DNA from: Toxonevra muliebris
Lineage: Eukaryota; Arthropoda; Insecta; Diptera; Pallopteridae
Direction of reading: 5' to 3'
DNA length: 64,000 nt
NCBI GenBank assembly: GCA_963691655.1
Contig: OY829326.1
Location: 21,750,878-21,814,877, forward strand
In this document: positions 13,300-26,195 of the stretch, one piece after another
How positions within the stretch are numbered: position 1 is the stretch's first letter
Layout: every line of letters begins with the position of its first letter
Notes under the pieces: generated by a model
The model's database searches: none
What the model saw: the letters and a program-made list of their open reading frames with translations, nothing else
What the model was told of the DNA's origin: nothing
Translations under genes and position numbers: made by a program

Positions 13300-15450
13300 T
13301 TTTAAAATAGGAATAAAGCCTAAATATAAAAGATACTAGTCCCCAGTTGTTATTGTATTACAATATATATATAAATATAAAGGAACAAAAGGAATTACTG
13401 AGAAATATGGATTCAGGTAGAGTCTACCTTACAGACAGAGTCTACCTACATTGCAGTCTAATGTCTTTTGTTCGATTAGTTCCGGCCGAGCCGGTTCGGA
13501 TGCCGCGTCAGCAAAATCCATTTCAACTACTTCCAATTTTTGAATTCTTGAAAAAGCAACTTTTTCACTTTAATTTTTTAAAATATCTACCGAACTTTTT
13601 TCTAGTTTAGTTGATTTTATTTAGTTGCTTCAGGCTTTGCAGTTTTCTGACCTTTCAGTTTCCAGTTTAAAAAAATAATGAAACTTAAGGCGCAATGGAG
13701 TATTTAATGGAAAGGTTGATTTTTTGTTTTTATGTGGATGAGACGTTATAAATGTCTAGCACATCGTCAAAATTGTCGTTGAGCCAGTAATTATTACTAT
13801 TAGTGAGCATTTTAGAAAATTATTTTCAATATTGCGATATGAGATAATTTATTATTCAAATTGTTTTATCTAAAAGGCATACATACATACATGAGAACTT
13901 TCTGTGGCACAAAAAATAATTTTTTTTTTACCAATACACGAAAACCTTCAAAACGTTTTTCGCCAATTTTCCAATTTCAAAAATTAATTTGCATGGCATT
14001 CTGCTAAATAACAACAAGGGAATTTAACTTCTACCCATCCAAAACAATGAGGCATTTCAATCATCACAGTAATTTATTTTTCAATTAACAATTTCCATTT
14101 TACAAAGAACAAAACAAAACAAAACAAAAAAAAAAAAAATGTCATATGTCAAACATAAATAAAAAAAAATTTTGCAAATTTCACAACAAAATATAAAAAA
14201 GTGACAAATTGTAGTAGATGCCCTCACCCATGCCAAAAAGAAAAAAAAAATTGGCTGCGAGCATTTCATGAGTACAGGCTGACGGACAGAGACGACGCAT
14301 TCAATTTACAGAAACCACAGCAAATTAATTATCCCAATTACAGGACGCATTGCTTCACATCATTGTGGTCGGGCGCTTCGGATGTACACATAGTAATTTA
14401 ATAAAAAGAAATGCCGAAAGTAGTAAATTGCTTTGATAAAAAAAGTACCTTTAAAAAAAGTGGTAGGAAAGTACTAAGTGAATGCTAAATGTACATATAT
14501 TTTTTATACATATGTAGTAGAATAATATAAAATTGTATGTAAAACCCTTTGTGCATTATTATTGTAAATTGAGTGTGACGTGCGCCTCATCAAATATGAA
14601 TGTGTGACATATAAGTAGTTAATATGACAGGCAGTCAGACAGTATAATTGTATTTGAGAGATTATAATAAGTTTTGCCTGCGCATGTAACATGCAGCGGC
14701 CGCAAAGAAATTAATTGACAATTTGCATTATTTCTGAGAATTGAGGAAGAGATTTAGGGAGTCAAAAGTTAGTTTAATAGTGATGGTAAATACTTCACAT
14801 TGGCCGGAAAGATCAATTAGACTCCAATGGAAACTGAGAAATGCTCTGCTTTGGTAATGAGATTTTAAAATAAAGGTATCTCAAGGCATACACCCTGTTC
14901 GGGACCAATGTCATTTTCTTGGATGAATAGTAATTCCATTTTCTAGCAGGAACTTAAAATAATGATTATCTACATTTGAAAATCACGGGGGAAAACAGGG
15001 TCTAGATAAAAGTTTAAGATGATTTTGTGCAGCTTTCAGGGATTCTTTCGAAATATGGCATGATTTGTAATTGTAATTTTTATGGATTTCACTGTGCAAC
15101 AATTGGATGCTTTACAAATTCAGATGGCGGATGGACAACTTTTAAAGGGTAACTCGGGGTCGCTGATTCCGACCCTGTTCTCAAGTTTTCTCTATCTTGT
15201 CTCGGAATCAGGCTATGGGGGCCAAAACCCATAATTTTGGTATACCCGGACCTTGTGTACATGTTTCATAGCTAAGAGGAAGTTATTTACCATGGAAGGA
15301 AGGATAAAACTACTTAGATATAAATACTTCACCAACCCCTCGTACTCAGCATTTTGGGTGTTATCTGAAGCCGCTATTCGATATATGTTTATATCGGGTA
15401 AACGATCGCGAAACCTATCATTGGGTTTTGGAAAAAAGCTGGAGTCAGCG
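13300..15450. other. AT-rich non-coding stretch
   Basis: No gene recognised. There are A-rich tracts at about 14100-14170, and a GC-richer patch at about 15130-15260 (GGGGTCGCTGATTCCGACCC) that looks like a repeat but has no second copy I could find here. Confidence 0.45.
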
Positions 15451-15454
15451 AAGG

Positions 15455-15765
15455 TTACCTAGGTTCTACTGTTTTTAAAGAATTTAACCACTGAAAAATA
15501 ATTTTTTTTGCATAAAAAATAATGAATAAGTTCAACTTTTTCTCAGAAATTAATTTTTGCTGTAATGCCTTTATACTGAATTTACAGTTAAAAAATCACA
15601 GTTGGGGAAACCGAAGATCAAAATAACCTAGGTCTAACTTTTCTTAAGAAATTACCCCTGGCTTTTTTTTAATAACACCTTTATACTGGATAACCAGTAA
15701 GAGAAATAATAAAAAATCTGCAGAGAAAATATTTTCCATAAAATATTGTAGGAGTCTTTGAAAGT
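15455..15765. repeat. Degenerate duplicated segment ending in one arm of an inverted repeat
   Basis: Two related blocks occur: TTACCTAGGTTCTACTG and AACCTAGGTCTAACTT, and CCTTTATACTGAATTTACAGT and ACCTTTATACTGGATAACCAGT. The right end, about 15700-15762, is the inverse of 17984-18050. The 15-bp core GTAGGAGTCTTTGAA is exact and the neighbouring GCAGATT and GGARAAYATTTT blocks also match. The two arms bracket the mariner and the LINE fragment. Confidence 0.6.
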
Positions 15766-15802
15766 CATAGGATGCAGTTGTATGAGATCGATAGACAAAT
15801 TA

Positions 15803-17078
15803 AGGAGTGAGATTGAAAAAATCTTAACACACGTTTTACCTAATAATTTTTTTGGGCGTAAAATTTAAAAATTTCTTTGAAAAATATATCAGTTGTTATT
15901 TTTAATGACAAACATGTTGATTTATTGTGAGTTTGATCAAAATGAGTGAAGAAAAAGAAGTACGTCTTAAAATTATTCAAAATTTTCAAAAAAAACCCAA
16001 ATTGGTCCTACAAAAAATTGGCCAAAGAATTCAAGATCTGCCGTCAAACTGTTTCCAATGTTATTAAACAGTTTCAGGAGAATTTGACCATCGATAGGAA
16101 ACCTGGTTCGGGAAGAAAACAAAAACCACATGATATTGGGAAAGTCAAGAAAATAGAAAGCATATTGAAAAGATCTCCAAACACATCTGGTAGAAAAACT
16201 GCCCGGTTAGCCCAGTGCTCGGACTATTTGGTGCGAAAAGTTAAAGCCAATACAGGTTGGAAAACATACAAAGTCCAAAAAGTTCCAGACAGGAATGCTG
16301 CAAAAAATTTAGACGCCAAAAGTAGGGCTCGGAAATTAAAATCGAATTTCATACAAAAATATTCATGTTGTATAATGGACGACGAAACGTATGTACTGGC
16401 AGATTTTACGCAACTTCCGGGTCAAAATTTTTATGTTGCTGATGCTCGAAGAAATGTCGAAGAACACTTTAGAATCCAAAAGAAGACAAAATTTCCTAAA
16501 AAATCCCTGGTATGGCAAGCTATATGCAGTTGCGGCAAAAGAAGCAAATCATTTGTTACAGTGGGCTCTATAAATACCGAAATATACATCAAAGAATGTT
16601 TAAAAAAAAGTCTTCTTCCTTTCATAAGAGAGCACAATGTGTCCACATATTTTTGGCTCGATTTGGCATCGTGTCACTACGGCAAGAAAGCTCTGGAGTG
16701 GTACCAAAGTAATAACATAGTTTTTGTACCAAGAGAGGCCAATCCTCCAAATTGTGCGGAGCTAAGACCAGATATTGGGCTCTTGTGAAAAGAAACTTAA
16801 AGATCACGAAAAAGGTGCCCCAAAATAACGAAGATTTTAAAAGGAGATAGGCAAACTGTTCCAAAAAGGTGTCTGAAACAACTATCAAATCTCTAATGGA
16901 AGGCTCACCAGAAAAGATCCACGAGTTCATAAATACTGGTTAGAACTATAAAAGTTATATTTTTCTGTAGTGTGTAAAATATTATCAATTAAATAAAAAA
17001 AAAAATCGAAACTCTAAAATCAACCGTTTAAAAATTATTGAATTTTATAGATGTTAAGATTTTTTCGATCTCACTCCT
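15803..17078 (+). mobile_element. ITmD37E-type mariner, copy A (1276 bp)
   Basis: Terminal inverted repeats of about 27 bp (AGGAGTGAGATYGAAAAAAT plus CTTAACA) are flanked by the TA dinucleotides at 15801-15802 and 17079-17080, the target duplication of the IS630-Tc1-mariner superfamily. Size and layout fit a complete one-gene element. A second copy of the same family is at 53994-55249, with a nearly identical sequence by eye. Confidence 0.93.
15942..16943 (+). pseudogene. Mariner (DD37E) transposase, broken copy A
   Basis: Encodes a DDE transposase that would cut and paste the element. N-terminal helix-turn-helix residues are visible (CRQTVSNVIKQFQ), then GRKTARLAQ. The first catalytic aspartate is in MDDETYV, followed by LPGQNFYVADARRN, and the second is in WLDLASCHYGK. 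Copy B shows the third residue, the E of VERYW, 37 residues after the second D; this DD37E spacing and the DDETYV/LPGQ block identify the ITmD37E group. Copy A has a 1-bp gain in an A tract near 15993, so the start codon at 15942 is out of frame with the body. A 7-bp deletion near 16772 relative to copy B removes the catalytic glutamate and shifts the frame. It is inactive as it stands. Confidence 0.9.
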
Positions 17079-17146
17079 TAGAAAGAGTGAAAGAGTACCC
17101 CCGATAGTAACTTGTTTAAAGATTATCAGACAAGCCAATCCTGCTG

Positions 17147-17900
17147 TTACTGCTCAGTAACTGATGTGGCTATGATATCCTCAATACTTGGGTGGTAATG
17201 CCTCAAGTATTTCTTCTTCCTGCGAGTGAGGGCCTCGCAGTGCATTAGGATGTGTTCGGATGTTTCTTTGTCAACTTTACAGAATCTACAAATGCTGACC
17301 TGACTTAAACCTAAGTTTTTTATATGCTCAGCCAGTTTGCAATGCCCTGAAAGGAAGCCCATTATTAACCTCAGTTGACTCTTATTGAACTTAAGACAGA
17401 GAGCTGCTCTGCTGGGGTCGTATTTCCCAATTAGTAGCTTCGACTGTTTTAGCTCTGGAAGAAGTCCCCAGTAGGATGATCTGGTGTTTTGTTCCTCTTC
17501 TTTTAACATGCCTTTTAAGGTTGGAATTCCTCTACCTAACAAAGGTTCTGGACCAATGAAGTCTGGGTAGCCAGAATAAAGTCTCCTTATTAGTCTTGCC
17601 TAATGTGCTTAGGAGCTCTTGGCATTCACATACTAATTCTAAGGAGATCTCAACTGAATCTAATGCTCTGATAGCAGCTTGACTATCCGAGTATATTATT
17701 ATTTTTTTGCTTTTTGTACCCACGTTCATGGTTGAACTATGCACAGAGCCGTATGGCAAGTATCTCTACTTGGAAGATGCTTGGCGTTCTTCCCATTGGC
17801 TCCGAGTGTTTGGTTTTTTGCACCCGTTGCTTCGTTCGTTCTCGATTCGTCAGTGTACCATCTGAGTGTGGGTTGCATGAGATGGATACAAAGATGATGA
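17147..17900 (-). pseudogene. LINE 3' end: RNase H and CCHC-like tail, frameshifted
   Basis: The minus strand reads the end of an I/LOA-type non-LTR retrotransposon ORF2. In order there are WYTDESR (about 17841-17860, first RNase H aspartate), HSEPMGRTPSIFQVEILAI (glutamate), IIIYSDSQAAIRALDS (second aspartate), then after a frame break LGRGIPTLKGML. The tail ends in MGFLSGHCKLAEHIKNLGLS, CRFCKVDKETSEHILMHCEAL, the Cys-Cys-His-Cys module that follows RNase H in these elements. At least two frameshifts separate the blocks. The mariner begins about 70 bp beyond the end. Confidence 0.85.
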
Positions 17901-17983
17901 TTGTAAATAATTTTGATTCATTCGAAAAATCCAATATTGGACTAAGACGTTTCTTCTAAGTTTGAATTAAGGTGATTTTAACC

Positions 17984-18050
17984 TTCAAAGACTCCTACTT
18001 TTTTTTTTGTGGAGAACATTTTTTCCGCAGATTATTTATTTTTTTGTTGA
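17984..18050. repeat. Second arm of the inverted repeat pairing with 15700-15762
   Basis: TTCAAAGACTCCTAC at 17984-17998 is the exact inverse of 15748-15762. The following GGAGAACATTTTTTCCGCAG aligns with the inverse of CTGCAGAGAAAATATTTTCC. It may be the remnant termini of an older element into which the LINE and mariner inserted. Confidence 0.6.
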
Positions 18051-20219
18051 TTGCTGTTGCACTGCATAATTATATACTATATAAGGATTAAAAATAAAAA
18101 TTGGTGTTCATTGGTAATATTGAAGAATAAAATCAAAAATCCTCATAACTTGTATTCATTTCTTCAGCTCACTGCCATCACTGATGCCAAATTCTATTGA
18201 CTTCAATTAATAAAAATATTGCTATTAGGTACGTTGTTGAAGTATCTCCAGAAACAAAAAAAAAAAACTTATGGTCTCAAAATCAACTTTAGTGTTAAAA
18301 TGGAGATACAAGGTTGAAGAACTAGTTCTATTTTTTTTCACACAAACTCGCTGAAAACTTATTTTTACCGGGATTCTTATGCCATTTTATATAAGGTAAG
18401 TGGTTGAAGAATAGAGGTAGCGATATGTGGGAATAACTAAGAAAATTTATTAACTAAAATGTTTGTCATATGTAAGTAACTATGTATGAAATATGATTTA
18501 TATACAATACATCATTAGTAAATAATGCAGCAACTAACAACAAACAGTCAAACAAGCAAACAAACAAAACTGTATGCAATTGTTGAATTGACAACTTCAA
18601 GTTGTTAACAAATTGATTGCACGCTTCATCAAGCGCTAAGCTCGCTCAAACATAATACGAAACATGAACATGAAACCCACACATCATTTGAAGTAAAACT
18701 CGGATCAGCTTAAAGCAAATACTCTAACTTTAACAAGCGCAAATTAAGTGCTCCAAGGGAGCGAGCAGCACACAAAAATCCTTTCACTTTTCTAAAAATA
18801 TATTTCTTGTTGTTATTACAAAGTGCAGATCTAATCTTTTATGGATGAAGCTAACAGCAACAACAACAAAACATAGAAAAAAAAAACCAAATGAAGTAGC
18901 TACAATTTAGCGTGAATCGTGCAAACGCAGCAAAAAAACAAAATTAAAAAAAAAACATAACAACGTTATGCTGATTCTACAATGCAATGACAAAAGGTGA
19001 GAGCTGAGAAGTTGGCGGAAGTGTAGCGAGGCAGGGAATTGCCAGTCATGCTGTTGCTGCTGCACTGAAGGAATGTGGTGGACTTCTTTTTTAAAGGTTT
19101 TTTTTTTCTTTCTTCTTCCTGATAATATACATTGTGTGGCATTTGAAAGCAGCATAACTAAAATGAGCGTGCTCCATGATCATTAGCAGCAATACATACG
19201 AATCGTAAGGTGAGCATTTACTTTGATGAGTTTGCAGTTACAGTGTTGTGCAGTTTTTGTATGTGCGCTTCAATATGTGTACACATGTTGTTCATACTTC
19301 ATAGATGCCAATTGTTAGGCAAACACCCACCCACATGCATATATTTAAGCTTCTTAACAAGCTGAGATTTAAATATTTCTTCTTTCAATTGCAGTTGTAT
19401 TACAATTATTTGGCCAAATAACTGTTGTTCATCAGCGGGAAACTGCTGAATCATGAGCGCCATTTTGCATTACCAACTTTCCGACCTATATTTGTTATGA
19501 TGCTCAGTTAAACCGTTAACACACTTAGCCATGTTAAAATGTTATTGTATTGCATTCAGTATTGTATTGCCAAACCTTCAATAATAAATCAATTTTCTTT
19601 AGCAGTTGCACGCATTTTCTACTGTTGCACTCTGCTCTTTCTTTCTACACAATTTAGTTTCTTTTTACGTATCATTTATTTCATATCATTTCAACAGCGG
19701 ATGCTGCTAATGTGCAACAACAGCCACCACAGAAACAACAACAGTTCCACATCCATCGATCGCATGTCTTCTTCTTTTTTGTTTTTGTTATTTAGCTAAA
19801 GTTTCTTAATTCTGCTTGAGCTTGCTTGCTACCAATTGTGAAAATTGTTGCAAGAAAATCTTTTTTTTTTCTTTTATTTTGTTTTTGGATTAACGCATTC
19901 AACTCAATTGCCCCTTGCATCAATTGCAAATGTGTATGTGATTATTTTATATCACTGTATTTTATTATACAGTAATTGGTGGAAATATGGGCACTAGTCT
20001 AGGAGAAAATGGGCTTCAACTCAAAAATATTATACTTGGTTCTGGCTCTTTAGGAGTTTCTGTTCCAAGATTTTCTTAATAGGGGGAGGTCAGATACATA
20101 TTCAGCCCCCCCCACCCTCCTCTTCCTCGCTACTATTTATGGGGGAGGTCAGAAATCTGTTCTGCGATCCCACCCCCTCCCCCCACTTGGATCCACCTTT
20201 GCTCGCCATTGCTTCATTC
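18051..20219. other. AT-rich non-coding stretch
   Basis: No supported gene. A GC-richer patch at 18975-19080 keeps short frames open on both strands. On the plus strand ATGACAAAAG is followed by a donor-like GTGAGAG. This is too short to call an exon. A G-rich stretch followed by CCCCCACTTGGATCCACC at about 20130-20190 resembles one end of a hAT-type element, but the partner end was not found. Confidence 0.4.
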
Positions 20220-20223
20220 TTTA

Positions 20224-20470
20224 CCTTGACGATTAGAACTTGAAAACTCGGAGTACTAGTCGCAATGTGAAAATAATTTAAGTTTTTTTGGCCTCGAAGA
20301 TTAAAACTAAAGAATTCAAAGTACAAATCACAATATAAAAGTTAATGGATCTTTCTTGACCTTGAAAATTGAAACTTGAAAGCTCGAAATACCAATCACA
20401 ATTTAAAAACAAATGATTTACCTTTACCTTAAAGATTAGAGCTTTAGAGTACGAATTCTCTACCAGCATC
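20224..20470. repeat. Tandem repeat, four units of 67-68 bp
   Basis: Units begin CCTTGACGATTAGA (20224), CCTCGAAGATTAAA (20292), CCTTGAAAATTGAA (20360) and CCTTAAAGATTAGA (20427). Each continues with GAACTYG/GAATTC-type, TACNAATCNCAAT and TTTAA phrases. Units differ by about a quarter of positions, so the array is old. The two minus-strand frames over it are products of the repeat. Confidence 0.8.
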
Positions 20471-21585
20471 TGGCAGTTGGAAAATAACCGAAATAATAAT
20501 TCAAAAATTTGTATTAGGTCTCAACTTTGTAGCATAGCTTTAGCCGCTTGACCTGATACTCATTGAGCTCATTTACGTATACACATCGTTTTTACAATAA
20601 GATTCTTTCGTCATAAGTACATTGTGGTTCAACATGGATACAAAAAGAATAAATTTTTTTGGCCATCTTGGATTTCCATGTTTCCTGAGCACTTTCCTTT
20701 AACCTAATCAATCCTAGGTTCATATTTGTATCACTTACTTTATGTATGAATAATTTTATTCATACATATGTATCAGCAATTCACAGTTGCTATAATGACA
20801 TATCTTCATACAAGCATTTGTACATATGTACGAATCTAGTAGAGCAGCAATATAAAACTATGAAAATGTGTGTTCACTAACAATTTCACCTACAATCAGC
20901 AACATTTCCTTTTTTCCACATATAATTAATTCCCACCCATAATTTTTAATAAAGACAATTTTCATTTGCGCCAATACCAATAACAGCAACCAACAACAAT
21001 TGCAACAACAGTTGTTATAAATACAAGATTGCATTGAAAGAACATTTCAATTTGCACAATAAAAGTACAGCAATTATTGAAAATACTTGAAGAATAAACT
21101 TTAAAGCAATGAAGTTTTATCAAATTTAAAAGATTATTGCTGTTTCCTGTTGGCTACATTTTCCAATAATAACAAGCAATAAGTTGAATTTTTATGTAAA
21201 AAAATACGCATATGGGTAGTATTAAGATAATTGTGTTTTAGTCAATTTTCAATCAATACATCACTGCCAGTGAAATGGTAGTGGTAAAAGAGTACTTTAC
21301 TTCAATTATAACACCAACAGCTGGTTACTTTTCTAAATTGCAAATACTGGAATTTGTCTTGCATATATGTTATCTGCTATTTACACATTTCACTCAAAAC
21401 TTTGCCGACTTAAAATTTAAGAAAATATTCGAGTTCAGTTAATTAGATTGTCGGATTCTTTCCAGGTCTGGTCGTTTCTTTATTTACAAGATAGAATCTA
21501 TTAATCAATGTTCGGACTAATTGGCTTCCCTGCTAGTCATTGTGCGCTGACCGCATAGCAACGCTACAAATTAATCTGTAGCAAT
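20471..21585. other. AT-rich non-coding stretch
   Basis: Nothing recognised. CAACAA runs at about 20985-21015 are typical of fly introns. Confidence 0.45.
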
Positions 21586-21589
21586 TTAA

Positions 21590-22254
21590 CTTTTTCGGGA
21601 CCAGAGGAGATAGATAGCTCAAAACCCAACTAGGATTTGCATTCTCTGACCCTCTCTCTTATAATTATGCATCAAAACAAATGTTATGGAACTCTGAAGA
21701 CCTAAGCTTTCATAAGCCACCGGCAACCCTGTAGACCACAATGGAGATTTTTTATTAACTTTTTTAGTATATTTTTATTAGATAAACAGGCAAAGACTTT
21801 TAGTATTAATTCTTCACTTAATCCTTTCTTGCTCTTAAAGAAACTAAAAGTGATTTAGTAAAACCATTTTATTGTAAAAAGTTTTTGAAAAGTTTTTAAT
21901 TAGGATTTTTGGCTCACCGGGATCCAAGCAAAACTTAATTTAAAAAAAAGTAAACTAAAATTGAAAAATATGGGGAATTGTGTTTGATCATATAGTTTTC
22001 TCCAAAACATATTGAAAATTTGTCGTATTTGGACAAACATTGTAAAAATTGTGAGCGATTGAATACAGATAAAAAACAGATATTTTTTTTGTGTTACTCC
22101 ATTGTCATCAATTTGATAATTATTAATAATAACTAAACCGCTGTTAATTCTCTTTTCAATGAATAAAAACTTATTAAAATCGGTGCAATAGTTTTTGGAA
22201 AAAAGTGAAAAAAAACGAATTTTGAGTCATTGGTGGCCAATGGTCCCGAAAGGG
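21590..22254. mobile_element. piggyBac-like MITE, 665 bp
   Basis: The right end reads TGGTCCCGAAAGGG followed by TTAA (22255-22258), and the left end reads TTAA (21586-21589) followed by CTTTTTCGGGACCAG. This gives a TTAA target duplication with CCCTTTCGGGACCA termini, as in piggyBac-type elements. No transposase is encoded; the 72-codon plus frame at its right end is not conserved in the relative at 46245. Confidence 0.75.
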
Positions 22255-22699
22255 TTAACGATTGAGCGTCGTCACTACATACAACTGTCTTGCGATTTTA
22301 TAGCGTTTTTAAAAGCGTACATAGAGGCTAGATTTAGAATTTACTTGGACCGTCCGGCCGACAGAGTAAACAATCACAATATAAAAAAAAATCACATTAA
22401 TCTCCTTGATTAGAATTTTCCCCATAACCAAATTTAGAAAAGACTCTGATACTTGGATGAAGCCCGCAATAATATTTCAGAATTATTATAGTCTCGGCCC
22501 TTTACCATTGCATTAACCCATATGAGAAAATTGACGGGCCTACATTTAATCTCGCAGGTGCGCCGATACTAGACTGGAACTCCCTACTTTGTTAGTCTGT
22601 TATTAAAATAGCATCGGTTTTAGACCGTTTTTCCACGGCCTATACCGTACCGGTATTGAATTTATAGCCTCACCAACAAATCAAAAACAAAAAGCAAAT
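22255..22699. other. Non-coding stretch, mixed repeat debris
   Basis: No gene. It includes CCGTACCGGTATTG-type sequence near 22645 that may belong to another element, without a partner here. Confidence 0.35.
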
Positions 22700-23040
22700 T
22701 CCAATATCAACGACCAACCACTGGAGTGCCAACATTTAATTACCTGGGCAACAACTTTAGTCCAGAGGGACAAGCGTCTCTGAAGATCAACAAAGCATGA
22801 GAAGTATTTTCCCAACTGCATAAAACCCGTAAGGCAATATTGCTCAACAGAAGTTCGGGGCTCGGACCACTACGTTGCTGCAGAATATTGAAATATTTGT
22901 CTTCAGATGTCTTTAAAATACCAAGAGAATCTGGAAGCCCCTCACAATCTCCAACAGATTTAAATCAAGAGCGAAATAAACAAAGGGAAGTGGAGCTCGA
23001 TATAAAGAAGTCAGGTGCACTTAGGTGGTAGGTAGAAGTT
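22700..23040 (+). pseudogene. LINE reverse transcriptase thumb fragment
   Basis: The plus strand reads FNYLGNNFSPEGQASLKINK, a stop, EVFSQLHKTRKAILL, and later REVELDIKKSGALRW. This order (YLG, then EG..xxI..RI.KA, then F..L, then a KK..LRW tail) is the thumb and connection region after the reverse transcriptase core of an APE-type non-LTR retrotransposon. The frame is broken by a stop and the segment after ILL has shifted. It differs from the LINE fragments at 17147 and 53951. Confidence 0.55.
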
Positions 23041-25417
23041 AAGTCCACTTAGGTGGAGCTCATAAGAAAACCGCTGTGAAAGAAGGCCTTAGTACAATCG
23101 ATGCCGTGCTACTTATAATCAATCAACCGAACGCTCTAATACAATCGCGGAACTCCGCCAAAACGAGTGTTAAAAGTTGAAAACTCTACAAATTCTTTGT
23201 ATAGACACTATATTCTTGAAATAGAAGTTACAGGGTTAAAGAAGAAGAATAATGGATTTCCTATTAAAAAAAGGTACGAAAATTTTATTCTTAATAAATC
23301 GCAGATTAGTTTCGCTGAATTTCTGATAGTTCTTTTGGTTCTTCCAACAACCCGATTTCAATTTTAGAGACTAGGGCCTTAGCAGAAAAAAAATGCTGCC
23401 GTCAATCCTGATTAAACAAACTCTCTGTCTTAAGCTTATATTTTCAATTCACAAAATATTTTTCAAGTTTGTTAATAAGTTTTTACATACTCTGATGATA
23501 TTCTTGTTCTGATTTCTCATTCTCTTTAGTATCAATGAACTTAGCAGAGTGTAACTTAGTGTATAATGTATATACTTTTATCAGAATCTAAAGTAGTTTT
23601 GAGCTGTTTTTATTTTTATCGGTTTGCTATCCAGTTTATGAGCTTTAAAAAAGCTGGTCAAAATTTTCCTTTGAAAAATATTACAGAAGAAAGCAGACAA
23701 ACTAATGTCTGGACCTCTATGAAAATCTTAGGTGGATTACAGGTTCCTACTTCTATTTTGGATCAATCAGTGTAGTATTGAAGGTTCTGACAGGTTAGAA
23801 TTTTGTTTTCCTTCAGTGTTGGCTTTCTCCTTATTATATAGATAGAGTAGTTTCTTTACAAAACTATACGAAGTGTGAGGTAGCAGAAGAGTCTTGTGGA
23901 TTCTGATTGATTCTATTCTATTTCGATTTATTCAGTCCTAGTGAACTTGAAAAGGCTCCAGACTCTTATTTCTACTCGTTATACAAGAGACGCGTTTGAA
24001 CAGTTGGCTGTAATTTAGTTAAAGATTTGATTTTCGATGGGTTGTGATCGATTACATAACAATTCATACATTTTTCTGTTTTTTTTTTATATTATTCCCA
24101 CAATAATAGCCACATTACTTTTATTACAACTAAACTCAGCAAGTAAGCAATCAACAGCAGCAGCTACTCGGACAATTTGGCAACGATTACAAGTCAAAAT
24201 TTATGGGTGTATAAATGCATCAACGCTGATGGCCATCAGTATTCAGCCACAAACAAATATCAATAGATCACTTTTGCAAAATTACAACAGAAGAGACAAT
24301 TTTGTGTTGGCGTTGCAACAATTGTTTTATATTCAAAATTTTCTGTATGCAACATGTTATAAATTTCATTGCTGTTATTATATTCGTAGTTGTTCCGTTT
24401 GTTTGTTGTTTGTTGTTGCATTATCATGGGGCATGATCTTTGTTTTGGTTTCGACACAACAACAAACATAGCAAAGAAAGTTTGTGATTTTTCTACCTAC
24501 TACAGATGCAAGTGTGGTACTTGCAACCTGTTGTTTTGCTGTTTGTACTCTATGTTACTTGACTTGACTGTCCGAATGTCCAACGAACGATGATCATTCG
24601 CATGCTCTTTTTATGTCGCACATTTTGTCAATTGACGACAATTGTTGTTGCTCTTGAATTGGTTACTGTTGCTTTTTCTGCTGTTGTTGTGACTTTTGTG
24701 CCAATTGTTACAACACATAGTTTTATTTACATATATATTTTTTTTTTGCTGCTCAGAATTTCTGTTGCTGCTATACAAGTTTTTTGTTTTTCTTTTTGGA
24801 GTTATTCAAATTGTTCTTTTTTGAAGAGACAATTGCATTATGTTGTTGATATTTCAGTTACTGTTACTGTTTTTCTACTTGTTGGCTAATGTTGCTTACC
24901 TACTCTTTTCAAATAAGTAAGTTGGCGTTAGATATCTATCGTTTTAAATTTTTTTTTTTGTTAACTGTAAAATACCCGCAGTTTTATTAACGATACGTAA
25001 TTTAATTTTTATAGTCGATAGTAAAATGCAAGCAGTGTTATATGGTATGCACACACACATGCAAATATCAAAAAATATTTACATGCATTTGCATTATAGC
25101 TCAGCAGTTATAGCAGATATTCTTTAGTTCATTGCCAATGCAGCAGTTTCCAATGCGTTGATAGGTTCAACTGTGAACAACACATGTGACAGTAGAAGTA
25201 ACTGAAAACTACAACAATGTGCTGGCTATACATATGAACACACACATATTCATACACTTATGCAAGTATATTAACCCATTTATGGTTATGATGCATCATT
25301 ATTGTAAAATGTTGTTAGTTCCTAACCCTTACCAAGGCATGCAACACTGAAGGTACAACAATGTAGAAATTCATTAAGTTTTGAAAAAAAAAGATTCTTT
25401 ATGCCAAAAATTTGTTC
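23041..25417. other. AT-rich non-coding stretch
   Basis: Contains a 144-codon plus-strand frame at 24037-24471 made of CAA/GTT-rich sequence with no recognisable domain; see the rejected list. TGTTGTTG runs are common at 24290-24880. Confidence 0.4.
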
Positions 25418-26195
25418 AAAATTCAGACCAAAAACCAAACCAAGTTCAACCCAAAACACGGATTAAAATCAAACTAAAAATCAGGTCAAAGTTTAGACCA
25501 AAATCAGGATCAAATTCCGACGAAAATTTAATGAAAAAATTAAACCAAAACTGAGACTAAATTCCGTCCTTAAATCAGATCAGAAAATTAGATCAAAATT
25601 CAGATAGAAATTCAAATCAATCTTCCTAACAGATTCAGTCCTAACTTCAGAACAAACTGACCGAAACTCAAATCAAATTTAGACCATTAATCAAACCAAA
25701 TTTTTACCAAAATTTAAATCAACCTCAGACCAAAAAATCGAATCAAAATTAGACCAAAAACAAACTTAAAAATCAGACTGAAATCAAACCGCATATCAGA
25801 AGCAAACTTAGATCAAAAACCAAAACCAAAAATCAATTAAAAATTTTAAACCAAATTCCGACCAAAACTCAAACCAAACTCCAAACCAAAACTTAGAGTA
25901 AATTTGAGACTAAATTCAGAGGAAAAACAAAATTCATTTCATTTCAAAATTCAAACGAATAATCCAACCAAATTCAGACGAAACTCCAAACCAGACATTG
26001 GCCAGAAGTCAGCTCAAAATTCAGACCAAAATTTCAGACAAATGCACAGACCAAATCAAATTCAAAAACCAAACCTCAGACCAAAAATGAAATTCAGACA
26101 AAGAGTAAGACTAAATTTATACAAAAATCTGGACCAAGCCCAGGGTGGTAATCGGATAAAAAATTCAGGCTAAAAATAAAGCCAAGAATCAGACG
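25418..26195 (+). repeat. Degenerate 12-bp array with CAGACCAAA core
   Basis: About 780 bp of A-rich sequence in which TCAGACCAAAA, TCAAACCAAA, TTAGACCAAAA and related units follow one another at roughly 12-bp spacing. Almost no base is T-run or GC-rich outside the units. It is the same type of array as 33620-34640 and shares the unit core with the homogeneous array at 58566, in the same orientation. Confidence 0.7.

Noticed and set aside
24037..24471. 144-codon plus-strand frame
   Set aside because: CAA/GTT-rich low-complexity sequence, no domain, overlapped by frames on the other strand; typical of fly intron DNA.
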